Counted from the stretch's first letter, positions 32,618-41,395 are shown. The stretch: DNA of 64,000 bases from Moorena sp. SIOASIH (GCF_010671925.1 NZ_JAAHIH010000003.1:930001-994000), one strand, 5' to 3'. Notes: generated by a model from the letters alone, not told the origin. A program made the numbers and translations.

Positions 32618-33810
32618 CTAGCCCGCCAATGCAAGATGCTCTCGCATCCAGGGGGTATCTCCCAAAGCCCGCAGGAATATCCCACGAGCGCCATTAATGT
32701 CTCTATCCATCACTTGGCCATCAATCTTTGACTTGATGATTTGGCTTCCACCAATATTGACTAACTCGCCAGTCCAGCTAACAGTTTTACTGGTATACGC
32801 TTCACAGACATCGACAACTACTTTTCCGTTTTCGGCTGCTTTATGCTTCAAAAACTCTTTGAACCGATAGTGAGCAAAAGAAAGCATATAGCGAACCGTT
32901 TTAGATCTGAGTTTTCGGTTTTGTCTCTTGGACATCTCAGACGTCTCAAAAGTGGGAAGCAGTATCACGTCAAAATTATCAACTAAAAACCTGGCCGCCT
33001 TGTGATGTAGCTCATTGACCAAGTTCTGAATCCTAATCACCATCCTTCTAGCGGCTTTTCTCATTCGACGTTTTTGCTTACCTTTGGCTTTACTGATTTT
33101 TGAAATCAAGTTATCTAGGTACTGACATAGACGTTGAATCCGAGAAAAATCACTATGGCCAATTTTGCCAACGGAAGTCTCACTAAAAAATGTTAAAAAA
33201 GCGATGCAGCGCGGTCTTGGGGGTTTCCCCCATGAGCGACTGCATCAAGACAGTCCTAACACCAGGATCCAAAGCCACTACTCTACCTTGGTTTTCGGTT
33301 TTAGCGTGAGTTGCCTTGTAGGGGACTACCAGATAATAGTCCCCGTTATTGCTAGTCAATCGACAATCGGAAATGTTATTAGGAAGTGTCTCAGTAAAAG
33401 TTAATTCACCTAGCTTTGTGTAGTAAATGCCTTTAGTTGAGACAGCTGATTTTGGGATATAGCAAGACTGAACGGGGTTCTTGCGAGACCTGAATCTAAC
33501 CCGATTAATTTGCTTAGTCTTTTTAGATTTTTTCTTGGCCTCCCTGACAGCGGTGCACGCATCCTTAATCGCTATGGATTTAATTTGATAAGGTACTGCC
33601 TTACACCACTCAGGTAGGTCATTCAATATCCCAGTCTTAATGGCAAACCAGTTAGCCTTAACTTCGCTATTTTCGAGTATTTTGACGGTTTTATTGAACA
33701 CGTAACGGGACACTCCAAACCACTGACGAACGATTGTTCGTTGTTCAGGGTTTAGGAACACTCGAATCTTCTTTGATTTTTTTACTGTATTTTCGGAGTC
33801 CGTGGACAGG
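32618..33810 (-). pseudogene. tnpB: IS607-type tnpB, interrupted by a 52-bp insertion
   Basis: The N-terminal part (KKIRVFLNPEQRTIVRQWFG to VVALDPGVRT, ending in the RuvC-I Asp) is read down to 33252. It then enters a dispersed repeat and stops. The remainder resumes in another frame from FLTFFSETSVGKIG through the C-terminal half (VVVDVCEAYTSKTVSWTGEL, DRDINGARGIFLRALGD) to the stop at 32618. Removing 52 bp at 33200-33251 would join GVRT to FLTFF in one frame. The segment with RuvC-II is read as LLPTFETSEMSKR. The start codon is unclear because the gene overlaps tnpA. It is a disrupted RNA-guided nuclease gene, probably inactive. Confidence 0.85.
33201..33251 (+). repeat. GCGATGCAGC…GACTGCATCAAGAC dispersed element, copy C (inside tnpB)
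   Basis: A 51-bp copy with a central GGGGGTTTCCCCC hairpin lies just after the RuvC-I codons of tnpB. It is almost identical to copy E at 44979-45030 in inverted orientation. This copy proves the unit inserts into pre-existing DNA. Confidence 0.85.
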
Positions 33811-34347
33811 GCAAGAGAAGACGTGAATGATGGTTTGAAGATCTGCGGTAAGTTCTGATCAAAAACAATTTTCAGGTTGGTCGAAAACCAGGATTTTTCC
33901 ACAGTTGAGACCGACCAAGTACTCAATGAGTTCAAACCCGTGGGAGGGATTGCTCCCACGGGTGAGTCTGTCTCTACAGGCAACAACAATCGTGAGCTGA
34001 TCACAGCGCATAAGTCGTTCCAGTATGGCTCTAAGTTCTTTCCTTTTGTAGTTGAGTCCTGAACCGACGTCAAAGATGATTTCTGCTTCCGGAAAGAGGG
34101 AGTGCATATAGGCGATTTGTCGAGCAAGGTCGTCTCTTTGTTTGCCACTACTGACTCGGCAGTAACAGATAGTTGCTGACTGTCTCGACTGTCGTCGCCC
34201 AAGACTGAGCAAGCTTTCTGTGTCAAAGAGTCTGGTGCCGCCTGGCGTTTTTTCCCATTTGATGGTGCCATTGTCTGCATACTTCCTCAAAGTGTTCCTA
34301 GAAAGTCCCGTAAGTTCGACCGCCTTAGGGAGTGGTACAAGTGCTAT
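33745..34347 (-). pseudogene. tnpA: IS607-type tnpA serine recombinase, degraded
   Basis: The frame from 34347 to 33745 has 201 codons, the normal size of IS607 TnpA. It encodes a MerR-like HTH (LVPLPKAVELTGLSRNTLRKYADNGTIKW) and a catalytic domain with YCRVSSGKQRDDLARQ, where the first Ser is the nucleophile. Three defects are visible: the expected start is ATA rather than ATG; an in-frame palindrome puts GSNPSH into the conserved RDRLTR…FELI segment; and a TGA at 33859-33861 precedes SELTADLQTIIHVFSC, which continues in the same frame. A TTG at 34290 could start a shorter product lacking half the HTH. It is probably non-functional. Confidence 0.82.
33936..33963. repeat. 28-bp palindrome inside tnpA
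   Basis: The 11-bp arms ACCCGTGGGAG and CTCCCACGGGT enclose 6 nt. It is translated as part of the recombinase and adds about five residues relative to the usual RDRLxRFGFELI motif. Confidence 0.7.
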
Positions 34348-34360
34348 GGTTTAAATCTAC

Positions 34361-35227
34361 CAAATAGTTGTAGATTATACTAGATTAGTGGAGACTTTTG
34401 CTAACTTTCACAAACCCTTGATGATTCTATAAATAATACGATCAACGGTTTGATCACCCTGCATAGTAGTGACTCATTCTTTGATTCTTAGCCCTGACCT
34501 AAGTTGGAAACGTTGCTGTGAGTATTTTCCCGATCGATTTAATCGATTTATGATAAGCAATGGAAGCGAAGTTGCTTACACTACCATTTGGCTTTTTTTT
34601 GGTTAGGAAGCAAGTCGTGCTTATTCTGTCAAGCTATCAATCGGATAATCTTAAATTTTTCTTCAACTTCGCCGTGGTCAACCACCCTTATCCCAATTAT
34701 TGATGCCCACCTGACTAATATTTTGGGTAATTCCACGTTGATAGTTTTGACAGCAAAAACCAGCACTTAGCCTATACAAACAGCTTCCTGTATTTTAGCT
34801 TAACAATCTGTGGATAGTATTTCTCCAAGATATCGGCAAGCTTTACTACTCACAGGATGCCCTACCGCCAACTTTTCTGTTTTTGATTGCTTTATCCACA
34901 CTATAAAGTGTAACTACTGTCATTAACAAGTCCAGTTTCGGCTTTGGTTATCTACTTGAAAAGACTTCCAATTCACCGTTGCTTGTCTATTGTAACTTAT
35001 TAGTTAGACAAAAAAAGACAAAAAACCCCCATAACTTTCAGGCTGGCTTCAATCGCAGGTTGATAGTTCCTACGGCCTTACTGCTAATCTACACGGTCAT
35101 CAACCCTGCCAAGTCATCATCCCACCCTGACCTAACTGGTTCATAGGTGGGATGAATCGTAGGGCTTATTGATCACGTAGTCTTCCGAGAGACAAACGTT
35201 GGTCAGGTAGTGAGGTTACTTTCCCAT
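34361..35227. other. Gene-free region between two IS607-type remnants
   Basis: No supported coding sequence was found. A 60-codon frame at 34588-34770 has no ribosome-binding site and unremarkable composition. A short inverted repeat (GGTGGGATGA / TCATCCCACC) occurs around 35118-35157. The region may be old element debris. Confidence 0.5.
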
Positions 35228-35440
35228 ACTTTTTAGCTACCAAAGTCTACCAAGATAGACCATTACCCGCCAATGCAAGATGCTCTCGCATCCAGGGTGT
35301 ATCTACGCGCTTCACGAAGAAATATTCCTCGTGCGCCATAAAAATGTCAAAAAAGTTCGTTCCACCGAGATTACAGCGCAACTATTAAACCCTTGGTTTT
35401 CGGCTTTAATTTAAGTTACATAATAATCCCTGTCGGTGTT
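35228..35440 (-). pseudogene. Internally deleted IS607-type tnpB relic
   Basis: It starts with the same right-end sequence as 32587-32665 (TTTTTAGCTACC, GTCTACCAA, CCCGCCAATGCAAGATGCTC). It then jumps to sequence corresponding to about 33175-33360 (AATGTCAAAAAAG, then TTGGTTTTCGGCTTTAA). The middle and the whole tnpA are missing. At the point matching the copy C insertion it has no insert. It contains a CTACGCGCTTCACGAAGAA block related to the dispersed repeats. Non-coding debris. Confidence 0.7.
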
Positions 35441-35653
35441 ACCCTAATTTAAGTCTAACAAATAATAAGAGTTTTTGGTAGACTCTGCGACATTTTCTAT
35501 GAGCTTTTACTCACCTCCGGATTCATCGGTTGGGTTTGTACTACTCCTTTCTGACACAACCTAGAAATTTTTGGGAGATATGTCTAAATTTGTTAATATT
35601 TATCGATAAAACCAACCCCTAGATCCAAACAGGTTTTCTAGGGGTGGAGAAGT

Positions 35654-35791
35654 TTACCGGAAACCCACGGCGGCTTGCCAGACAAAGGCTAGCAGCAAGA
35701 AGAACACAGGGATGACTGGTAAAACGTCCACCACTGGACCAAAAATAGAGTAAGCTTCGGGTAATTTTGCTAACAGGAGTGCAGCTTCCAT
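35654..35791 (-). CDS. psbK: Photosystem II reaction-centre protein K
   Basis: A 45-residue precursor of PsbK, a single-helix subunit at the periphery of the photosystem II core. An eight-residue leader (MEAALLLA) precedes the mature sequence KLPEAYSIFGPVVDVLPVIP, which continues through a hydrophobic helix to FVWQAAVGFR, nearly identical to known cyanobacterial PsbK. AGGAAG lies about nine bases before the ATG. It sits 47 bp downstream of tgt on the same strand, an arrangement I recall from other cyanobacteria, and may be cotranscribed. It is too short for default gene calling. Confidence 0.95.
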   Translation of the reverse strand: MEAALLLAKLPEAYSIFGPVVDVLPVIPVFFLLLAFVWQAAVGFR

Positions 35792-35838
35792 ATCTTAAAT
35801 CTTCCTTTCCAACACAGATTTAATAATTGACATGTATC

Positions 35839-36963
35839 TTAACATGAAGTGAACAGCCATTGAGCAAATTGTGTAGTGAATTGATCACTTAAGATGGCTG
35901 CCCTGATAGCTTGAGTAAACCGAATTAGCTCAGTCACATTGTGCCCAGAGAGTAACATATAGCCTAGAGATTCACGCGATCGCACTAAATGGTTCAAATA
36001 AGCACGACTAAAATTCTGACAGCAATAGCAAGGACAACTGGCATCTAAGGGGGAAAAATCTTCCCGAAACCGGGCATTTTTCAAGTTCCAGCGTTCCCCC
36101 TGCACTAAGGCAGTACCATGACGTCCCAGGCGAGTGGGAATAACGCAGTCAAACAAGTCTATGCCAGATGCGATCGCTAAAACCATTTCCCTGTAGGTAC
36201 CGACCCCCATCAGATAACGAGGCTTATGCCATGGCAGTAATGGAGCGGTTGTCTCGACAATTTGGTGAATCAATTCAGCCGGTTCCCCCACACTGACACC
36301 ACCAATGGCATAACCTGGTAAATCCAACTCGACCAAGGATTCGGCAGCCCTTTGACGCAAATCTAGGTACACCCCACCCTGAACTATACCAAACAGAGCT
36401 TGTTGATCGGGGCGATTGTGGGCAACAATACAGCGTTTGAGCCAGCGATAGGTTCGTTGAGTTGCTAATTCCACCTCAGTTCGCTCAGCTGGATAGGGGG
36501 GACACTCATCAAATGCCATGATCACATCTGCTCCCAAGGCATGCTGAATTTCCATACACCGTTCTGGGGTTAGATCAATCATCCGCCCATCCCGAGGAGA
36601 TCGAAAGGTCACCCCCTCTTCGGTAATAGTACGGAGCTGACTTAAGCTAAACACCTGGAACCCACCAGAATCAGTCAAGATTGGTCCGTTCCAACCCATA
36701 AATCGATGCAGCCCACCGGCTTGTTTAATGATGGCTTCTCCCGGTTGCAGATGGAGATGATAGGTATTAGCCAAAACCATTTGGGCCCCAGCTACCTCTA
36801 ACTGGGCTGGTGTTAGAGTTTTTACCGTTGCTAGGGTGCCTACTGGCATAAACCTGGGAGTTTCCACCACACCATGGGGTGTAACAAACACCCCAGCTCT
36901 TGCTTTAGTGTGGCTACAGGAAGCCTGACATTGAAATGAAAAATTAATTTTCTGTTGATTCAA
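35839..36963 (-). CDS. tgt: Queuine tRNA-ribosyltransferase
   Basis: A 374-residue tRNA-guanine transglycosylase that exchanges guanine-34 for a queuosine precursor in GUN-anticodon tRNAs. The TIM-barrel has the nucleophile-containing blocks ILTDSGGFQVFSL and FDCVIPTRLGRHG, and the C-terminal zinc site CPCYCC plus a downstream His in NHLVRSRE. The sequence is full length. The start is a TTG at 36963, because no ATG occurs before MPVGTLATV, which would be too late; the ribosome-binding site is weak. psbK follows directly. Confidence 0.94.
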   Translation of the reverse strand: MNQQKINFSFQCQASCSHTKARAGVFVTPHGVVETPRFMPVGTLATVKTLTPAQLEVAGAQMVLANTYHLHLQPGEAIIKQAGGLHRFMGWNGPILTDSGGFQVFSLSQLRTITEEGVTFRSPRDGRMIDLTPERCMEIQHALGADVIMAFDECPPYPAERTEVELATQRTYRWLKRCIVAHNRPDQQALFGIVQGGVYLDLRQRAAESLVELDLPGYAIGGVSVGEPAELIHQIVETTAPLLPWHKPRYLMGVGTYREMVLAIASGIDLFDCVIPTRLGRHGTALVQGERWNLKNARFREDFSPLDASCPCYCCQNFSRAYLNHLVRSRESLGYMLLSGHNVTELIRFTQAIRAAILSDQFTTQFAQWLFTSC

Positions 36964-37422
36964 GTTGATCTAGGTCTTGAAATATCGTTAACTAGACCAT
37001 ACCGTCTAATTCGCTTAACCCAGCAGGTCAAGCTCTTGTGTATTCGATATTGTGTATTCGATGCATCCAGCTTGGAGCAAGCCAACACTTATTAGAAAAC
37101 CATTTCACTGAAAACTCCGCCACAAAGCGAGCGAGCCCAGTCCAGATGAAAGTGACTAGGGCGCTTAATGCCTAGAAAAAAACTTCCAGAAAGAAGTTGA
37201 CACTTTTATAGCGCTAGAGTATACTAAAGATATGAGTACAGGCTGAAAAACCGAACGCGCCCCGCGTGGCCTTTGGCCTTGGCGCAACCGGGGTAGAGAC
37301 CCGCCACTGCAAGACCTTAAAGTAGTAATGCTCGGAGGGCAGGGAAAATCCTCCTTAAAAACCCAATCGTCAACCAACAATTGACGTGTGAACCCAGAAG
37401 AATCACGCTTTGAGAAAAAAAA
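36964..37422. other. Spacer with dispersed repeats and possible element debris
   Basis: No gene was found. It includes TATAGCGCTAG at about 37207 (similar to the mini-element end), and GAACGCGCCCCGCGTGGCCT at about 37252, shared with 24157. The structured stretch 37280-37360 (CCGGGGTAGAGACCCGCCAC) may belong to the decayed tnpB element that follows. Confidence 0.5.
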
Positions 37423-37681
37423 ACGGTACGGTGGGGCACACCGAAACCAGGTGAAAAGGAAGAAAACGGACTATGCACATGCACTTCCTATCAAGTAACC
37501 AAACGCCCCATGTGAGAATCGCCCTCTGGGTCTACTATGAACTAAACTAGATTCTTGGTCTTGACGGGTTTTTGGTTTAGATATTGCCTACTTTTTGGCG
37601 GCGTCAAAGATTAGGACATAGTGGTTTAAGGCGGCTCGTTGATCATTGAATCCCCGCGTATGCGCGACCGGGGAGTGTCAA
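37423..37681 (+). mobile_element. Right-end relic of the tnpB element type found at 11570
   Basis: It starts with GGTACGGTGGGGCACACCG, matching 12834-12852, and ends with GAATCCCCG…CGGGGAGTGTCAA, matching the right-end hairpin at 12945-12976. The sequence between is unrelated and longer. It preserves the two ends of the predicted guide-RNA region but no coding sequence, so it is a remnant or a non-autonomous derivative. Confidence 0.65.
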
Positions 37682-37697
37682 ACCTTCGAACTTGATT

Positions 37698-37778
37698 AAG
37701 CAACCTGTAACCTGTAACCTATAACCTGTAACCTGTAACCTGTAACCTTCTAACCTTCTAACCTTCTAACCTTCTAAC
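37698..37778. repeat. Tandem CCTGTAA / CCTTCTAA arrays
   Basis: About six units of ACCTGTA are followed by about five units of ACCTTCTA, ending at the stop codon of the gene at 37779. These are simple-sequence repeats, not a CRISPR. Confidence 0.85.
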
Positions 37779-38231
37779 CTAAAAAGGACAATCTCCATCA
37801 TCATCAATTTGCACATCCCATTTAGCGCTTAGAACCTGTGTGACCATAGCTTCAAGGGCTTCCGCCTGAAGTTGCTCAACACACTCTTGTTGCAAGGGAT
37901 TCAACAGGGGAATCAGCCGCAACTGACGATTTTCGTTAATTAGGTCAAAGTATGCTTCTTGCTCTGGAGACTGACTCAGTTGTAAATAGTCAAAACTATG
38001 GACATTGATGTAAAGTGTCCGATTGGCAATCAGGGTCGAGCAATGGGGATCAGCAAATACTTCCTGAACTAACCCTTCCCCCTGGTTCTTTAGTTGACCA
38101 TCGAGAGTGTGGATGTAACGGACGCAACCTAAATCACCAAGCAAGCGTTTCATATCTCGCTTGTTGATGATAATGCCAGTTTCAATGATGCAAGGAGCTG
38201 GGAGTTGGTGTCGAGATTGGTGGTGACTCAT
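37779..38231 (-). CDS. Conserved-looking cytoplasmic protein of unknown function
   Basis: From the ATG at 38231 the product has 150 residues (MSHHQSRHQLPAPCIIE). It is soluble, with alternating beta-like segments (CIIETGIIINKRDM, VRYIHTLDGQ, TLYINVHSFDYLQL) and a helical C-terminus LQQECVEQLQAEALEAMVTQ ending in an acidic DDDGDCPF. No motif or family is recognised. An in-frame start 45 bases earlier at 38276 adds residues without support. The stop codon abuts a tandem repeat array. Confidence 0.7.
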   Translation of the reverse strand: MSHHQSRHQLPAPCIIETGIIINKRDMKRLLGDLGCVRYIHTLDGQLKNQGEGLVQEVFADPHCSTLIANRTLYINVHSFDYLQLSQSPEQEAYFDLINENRQLRLIPLLNPLQQECVEQLQAEALEAMVTQVLSAKWDVQIDDDGDCPF

Positions 38232-38737
38232 GGATAAAAGCCTATAATGCTTTTCAGGGCTGATATTGACATGCAACTGGTTAATTTAATTGATTGGCGA
38301 GGCAACCCTAAAGGTGAAACCAATTGATGAGAACACAGCTGCGGCAACGGGTTAAAACCAACAAGAAAGGTTAATGGTGTTAGGTATTAGCTGTTAGGTT
38401 AATGGTATTAGGTATTAGCTGTTGGGTTAATGGTATTAGCTGTTGGGTTAATGGTTCTCGTAGTTAATACCTAATGTAAGCATGCCTAATGGTTAATACA
38501 AGCGTATAAGCGTGTAAGGGTATAAGCCTGTAAGGGTCTAAGGGTGCCTAGTAAGCAGCAAGAGATAATTCCAATAGATGCAGGGGATAATCTCTGTTAG
38601 GTGTTTATCTTTAAATAGTTCACAGTCAACTAGTCAAATCTAGTCAACTAGATTACTCATTGTTAAGGTTTTACCCTTATTGAGTGAAAACCAACAGCTT
38701 ATACCCCAAATGGGATAAACCCATTGCTAACTACTTT

Positions 38738-38879
38738 GTCTTGATGCAGTCGCGCTATGGAGACCGGCTGTGTGGGTCACATTCGAGCACCTTGTCAGCC
38801 CCGTGGAAACCACGCCAGTTGCTCATGGGGGAAACCCCCGCAGGTCGGCACTGGCTCCCCTTTGGTGGCGCTGCATCGC
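38738..38879 (-). repeat. GCGATGCAGC…GACTGCATCAAGAC dispersed element, copy D (long form)
   Basis: Inverted copy with the usual ends GTCTTGATGCAGTCGC and GCGCTGCATCGC, but the middle is expanded to give 142 bp. It contains GGGGGAAACCCCCGCAGG like the short copies plus about 90 bp of extra sequence. Confidence 0.75.
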
Positions 38880-38987
38880 TTCTACCTAGGAATGTTGATT
38901 GAGCCGTTTTGGTCGGCACGAACTAACTAGATTAGTAGCCCGTTGCTGTTGAGACCTAAGCCATAGGGTGGGGTAAGTTGCTGCTGA

Positions 38988-39094
38988 TATAGCGCTACGG
39001 GCAAGGCAAGAGGCAAGAGGCATGCATGCAAAAGTTGACTATAACAGCTTTTGCTGCTTGTATAAATGTCCTAACTTTAATGCGTAGTGCTATA
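38988..39094. repeat. Mini element with TATAGCGCTAC / GTAGTGCTATA ends, copy 2
   Basis: Same terminal inverted repeats as 25720-25825 and the same size (107 bp). It holds a GAGGCAA-type short array next to the left end, then GTTGACTATAACAGCTTTTG, which is also found in the partial copy at about 51921-51983. Confidence 0.7.
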
Positions 39095-39179
39095 ACAACA
39101 GCTTATGACACAATACTATCTCAATCTTTCGATGGTGCTCAAAGGAAAATTCAATCAATTTCAGTAACAGCAGTTACCC

Positions 39180-39974
39180 ATGAAGTATTTCACTGGACAA
39201 CAATTTAGGGAATGGGGACGTCAACTTTTCCGTTCTTTAAGTAGTGCTGTAACTTTTTATACTATTATCCCTTTACCAGCTAGCTGGGGAATGGAGTTTC
39301 GGGGCATTGCCCGTTGGGCACCGATGATCGGATTGCTGATTGGGGGGATACTGGTAATATTAGATACTTTATTGCAACAGTTGGGGATGCCAGCACTTAC
39401 TCGCTCTGCTTTAGTTGTGGTCAGCTGGCTTGCCCTGACTGGAGGATTACACTTAGATGGGGTGATAGACACAGCTGATGGTTTAGCAGTTCCAGATCCC
39501 CAGCGCCGTTTAGATGTGATGGCAGATAGTACTACAGGAGCGTTTGGAGCTATGGCCGCCTGTACTCTATTACTGATAAAAACCGCTGCGCTAACTGATA
39601 TCGGGGCTTACCGGTGGGCAGCTTTGATGGGAGCAGCTGCTTGGGGACGCTGGGGACAAGTAGTAGCGATCGCATTTTATCCCTATCTCAGACCCACCGG
39701 TAAAGGGGCATTTCACAAACCATGGATACGTATTCCCCAAGATATTCTCTTGGGATTATTCGTTGTCTTAAGTTTATCTCTAGTGCCAGTGTTGCTAGAT
39801 CCGACAAATACTTGGTTATCTTTAACCATGGCCATTGGAGGATGTGCGATCGCTCTACTGACTGGCGGCTGGTTTCACCGCCAGCTGGGGGGACATACTG
39901 GAGACACTTACGGAGCAGTAGTGGAATGGACAGAAGCACTGTTTCTGTGCTTACTGACCGTCATCCTCCACTAA
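39180..39974 (+). CDS. cobS: Adenosylcobinamide-GDP ribazoletransferase (cobalamin synthase)
   Basis: A 264-residue integral membrane enzyme that joins adenosylcobinamide-GDP to alpha-ribazole phosphate, a last step of (pseudo)cobalamin synthesis. Family blocks are AVTFYTIIPLP, a metal-binding HLDGVIDTADGL, RRLDVMADSTTGAFG, and GGCAIALLTGGWFHRQLGGHTGDTYGA near the end, with five or more membrane helices. The ATG at 39180 is supported by the usual N-terminal amphipathic segment. No cobalamin riboswitch is visible upstream. Sequence and length are complete. Confidence 0.93.
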   Translation: MKYFTGQQFREWGRQLFRSLSSAVTFYTIIPLPASWGMEFRGIARWAPMIGLLIGGILVILDTLLQQLGMPALTRSALVVVSWLALTGGLHLDGVIDTADGLAVPDPQRRLDVMADSTTGAFGAMAACTLLLIKTAALTDIGAYRWAALMGAAAWGRWGQVVAIAFYPYLRPTGKGAFHKPWIRIPQDILLGLFVVLSLSLVPVLLDPTNTWLSLTMAIGGCAIALLTGGWFHRQLGGHTGDTYGAVVEWTEALFLCLLTVILH

Positions 39975-40046
39975 TTCTTTCCCTAATTCTTTGCCAAAGA
40001 CGACCTGTTGGTTAATCGAGTACTGACCGACTCGACTACTAACCCC

Positions 40047-40496
40047 CTAAATTGGTTTAAGTCGGGTTATCTTTAATCTGAAGGTACCACCGCCGGTTGA
40101 GCCAAAGGCACGCACCCTGATAATGTACTCATCTGTCTCAGTAATGCGAGCAAATAACAATGAGTTAGTACTGCCATCTGGTCCATCATCATTTTCCGCT
40201 ACCGTAGAACCATCAGAAGCGATCACAGAGATCATCGTGTCAAAGTTGTCTGAGATCAGGTCGATGGCAACTTGGTCTCCCGCATCAAGAGTTACTACAT
40301 AGTCTCGGGCAAAACCACCATCCCCGATCGGAATATCTTTCTGAGTCAGGGTGTCAACAATTTCTTTGCTATGAGAAATCGGCTGCGGATTGTACAGGTT
40401 TTGTGCTCTGGCTACCGGTGCAGTTACGCTCGTTGCCAACAACGTTGCTGCCACAGGTATAACCCAGCTAAACCAAGCAGCAAAAGCTTTACTCAT
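40047..40496 (-). CDS. Secreted PPC-domain protein
   Basis: A 149-residue exported protein. The N-terminal signal peptide has a hydrophobic core at about 10-27 and likely cleavage after ARA-31. The mature part is a single bacterial pre-peptidase C-terminal (PPC) beta-sandwich, with DYVVTLDAGDQVAIDLISDN, FDTMISVIASDGSTVAENDDGP and EYIIRVRAFGSTGGGTFRLKI. PPC domains usually accompany secreted proteases; here the domain stands alone. The protein is probably periplasmic or extracellular, and its function is unknown. Confidence 0.85.
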   Translation of the reverse strand: MSKAFAAWFSWVIPVAATLLATSVTAPVARAQNLYNPQPISHSKEIVDTLTQKDIPIGDGGFARDYVVTLDAGDQVAIDLISDNFDTMISVIASDGSTVAENDDGPDGSTNSLLFARITETDEYIIRVRAFGSTGGGTFRLKITRLKPI

Positions 40497-40881
40497 CTAA
40501 ACTAGATATCTTTTGGTTTGTAACATTTCTAACACTGTACCCTAACCCCCTTAAAAAAGGAGGGTCAAGTCGAGTATGGCCTTAAAGCCGACCCTGGCTA
40601 TCCCCTGACGATACAACTAGGTTACTCTACTGCTGACGGGATGTTCCACCGCCAAATTTTTAATATTGTTCCTACTTAACTATAGTCATTTTACCAGGAC
40701 AAAAAAACACAAATTCAACGCGATCGCTATTTCCACCTCACTTCGACATCACCAACTTTATCCAAGTATTAAAACCTTCGAGTCAGTTCTGCTCTCTCCT
40801 CAAAAAAAACGCCATTTTCTGACATCAAACTGAGTTTATTAAACTCAATATTTTCTTCGGAAGAGTTTTTTTAACTAGCAC
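40497..40881. other. Intergenic region upstream of the HTH gene
   Basis: No gene was seen. It contains a CCCCCTTAAAAAAGGAGGG hairpin at about 40547-40565, related in type to the hairpin repeats inside the gene at 47642, and a GCGATCGC site at about 40721. A GAGTTTATTAAACTC palindrome lies at about 40831-40845. Confidence 0.5.
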
Positions 40882-40910
40882 TTGTCAATGATTCATTTTT
40901 CCTATATAAT
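40882..40910 (+). promoter_or_regulatory. Sigma-70-type promoter for the HTH gene
   Basis: The -35 TTGTCA at 40882-40887 and the -10 TATAAT at 40905-40910 are separated by exactly 17 bp, close to the bacterial consensus. AAGGAA at about 40929 serves as ribosome-binding site for the ATG at 40943. Confidence 0.75.
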
Positions 40911-40942
40911 AGGATTGTCGGAATAGTTAAGGAAAAAGACAG

Positions 40943-41395
40943 ATGAACAAGTGTGTTTGTACTACCGAAGCAGCATCTCTCTTAGGTATTTCTTCTCGGC
41001 GATTGCGCCAACTTCTAGAGAAGGGTCGGGTTCGGGGTGCCTATAAAAGTGGGAAATTCTGGATTATTCCCTTGTTCAACAATCTCCCCCAAATAACCAA
41101 AGGCTCTAGAGGACCAAAAGGCAAATGGCGCACTAATCGTGCTCCGGCCATAGCTAAGATCAATGTCAACCGCAATAACATTGGCTCGAATATCCACAAA
41201 AGCCCCGAAGAACGGAAGCCAGTGATTTCCGTAAAACGAAGCGGCAACAATATATACGGCAACCAGGTAGAAATCCTTGGTCCGTGTCGGATTGTCTATA
41301 ACCCAGATAAACCACTGTCTTGTGGTGCTCGTCTATGGATCGAAACCTTCAGTGATGTCCACTTCATTGGTGGCAGTTTCCCTGCCACTAGCTAA
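40943..41395 (+). CDS. Excisionase-type helix-turn-helix protein
   Basis: A 150-residue basic protein. Residues 5-45 form a MerR/excisionase-like winged helix (CTTEAASLLGISSRRLRQLLEKGRVRGAYKSGKFWIIP). A lysine- and arginine-rich middle (GSRGPKGKWRTNRAP) could contact DNA. The C-terminal region (VEILGPCRIVYNPDKPLSCG) is of unknown fold. It has a near-consensus promoter and a ribosome-binding site. Its 3' end overlaps that of the convergent glycosidase gene by 63 bp. It is probably a transcription regulator; its target is unknown. Confidence 0.8.
   Translation: MNKCVCTTEAASLLGISSRRLRQLLEKGRVRGAYKSGKFWIIPLFNNLPQITKGSRGPKGKWRTNRAPAIAKINVNRNNIGSNIHKSPEERKPVISVKRSGNNIYGNQVEILGPCRIVYNPDKPLSCGARLWIETFSDVHFIGGSFPATS

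Larger units (their letters stand above)
32587..34360 (-). mobile_element. Decayed IS607-family element
   Basis: On the minus strand a serine-recombinase tnpA is followed by an overlapping tnpB, the IS607 arrangement. Both genes are broken. The low-coordinate end (from about 32587, CTTTTTAGCTACCAGAATCT) is duplicated at 35228 in a smaller relic, which helps define the right end. The high-coordinate boundary just beyond the tnpA start is approximate. Confidence 0.8.
38232..39179. other. Repeat-rich intergenic region
   Basis: No gene is supported. In order it holds: three to four units built on TTAGCTGTTGGGTTAATGG (about 38374-38455), short TAAGCGTGTAAGGG repeats (about 38500-38545), dispersed element copy D (38738-38879), and the TATAGCGCTAC mini element (38988-39094). 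Frames at 38684 and 39026 are made of this repeat DNA. Confidence 0.65.

Noticed and set aside
34588..34770. 60-codon frame MAFFWLGSKSCLF…
   Set aside because: It is isolated, without a start signal, and lies between transposon remnants; it looks like a chance frame.
37280..37345. Possible cobalamin riboswitch (contains GCCACTGCAAG)
   Set aside because: The other conserved boxes are absent and the downstream gene is not on the same unit; it is more likely element debris.
37698..37778. Possible CRISPR array
   Set aside because: Units of 7-9 bp repeat without spacers, and no cas genes are present. It is simple-sequence DNA.
38684..39208. Two plus-strand frames upstream of cobS
   Set aside because: They consist of dispersed repeat DNA (copy D and the mini element) and have no ribosome-binding site.
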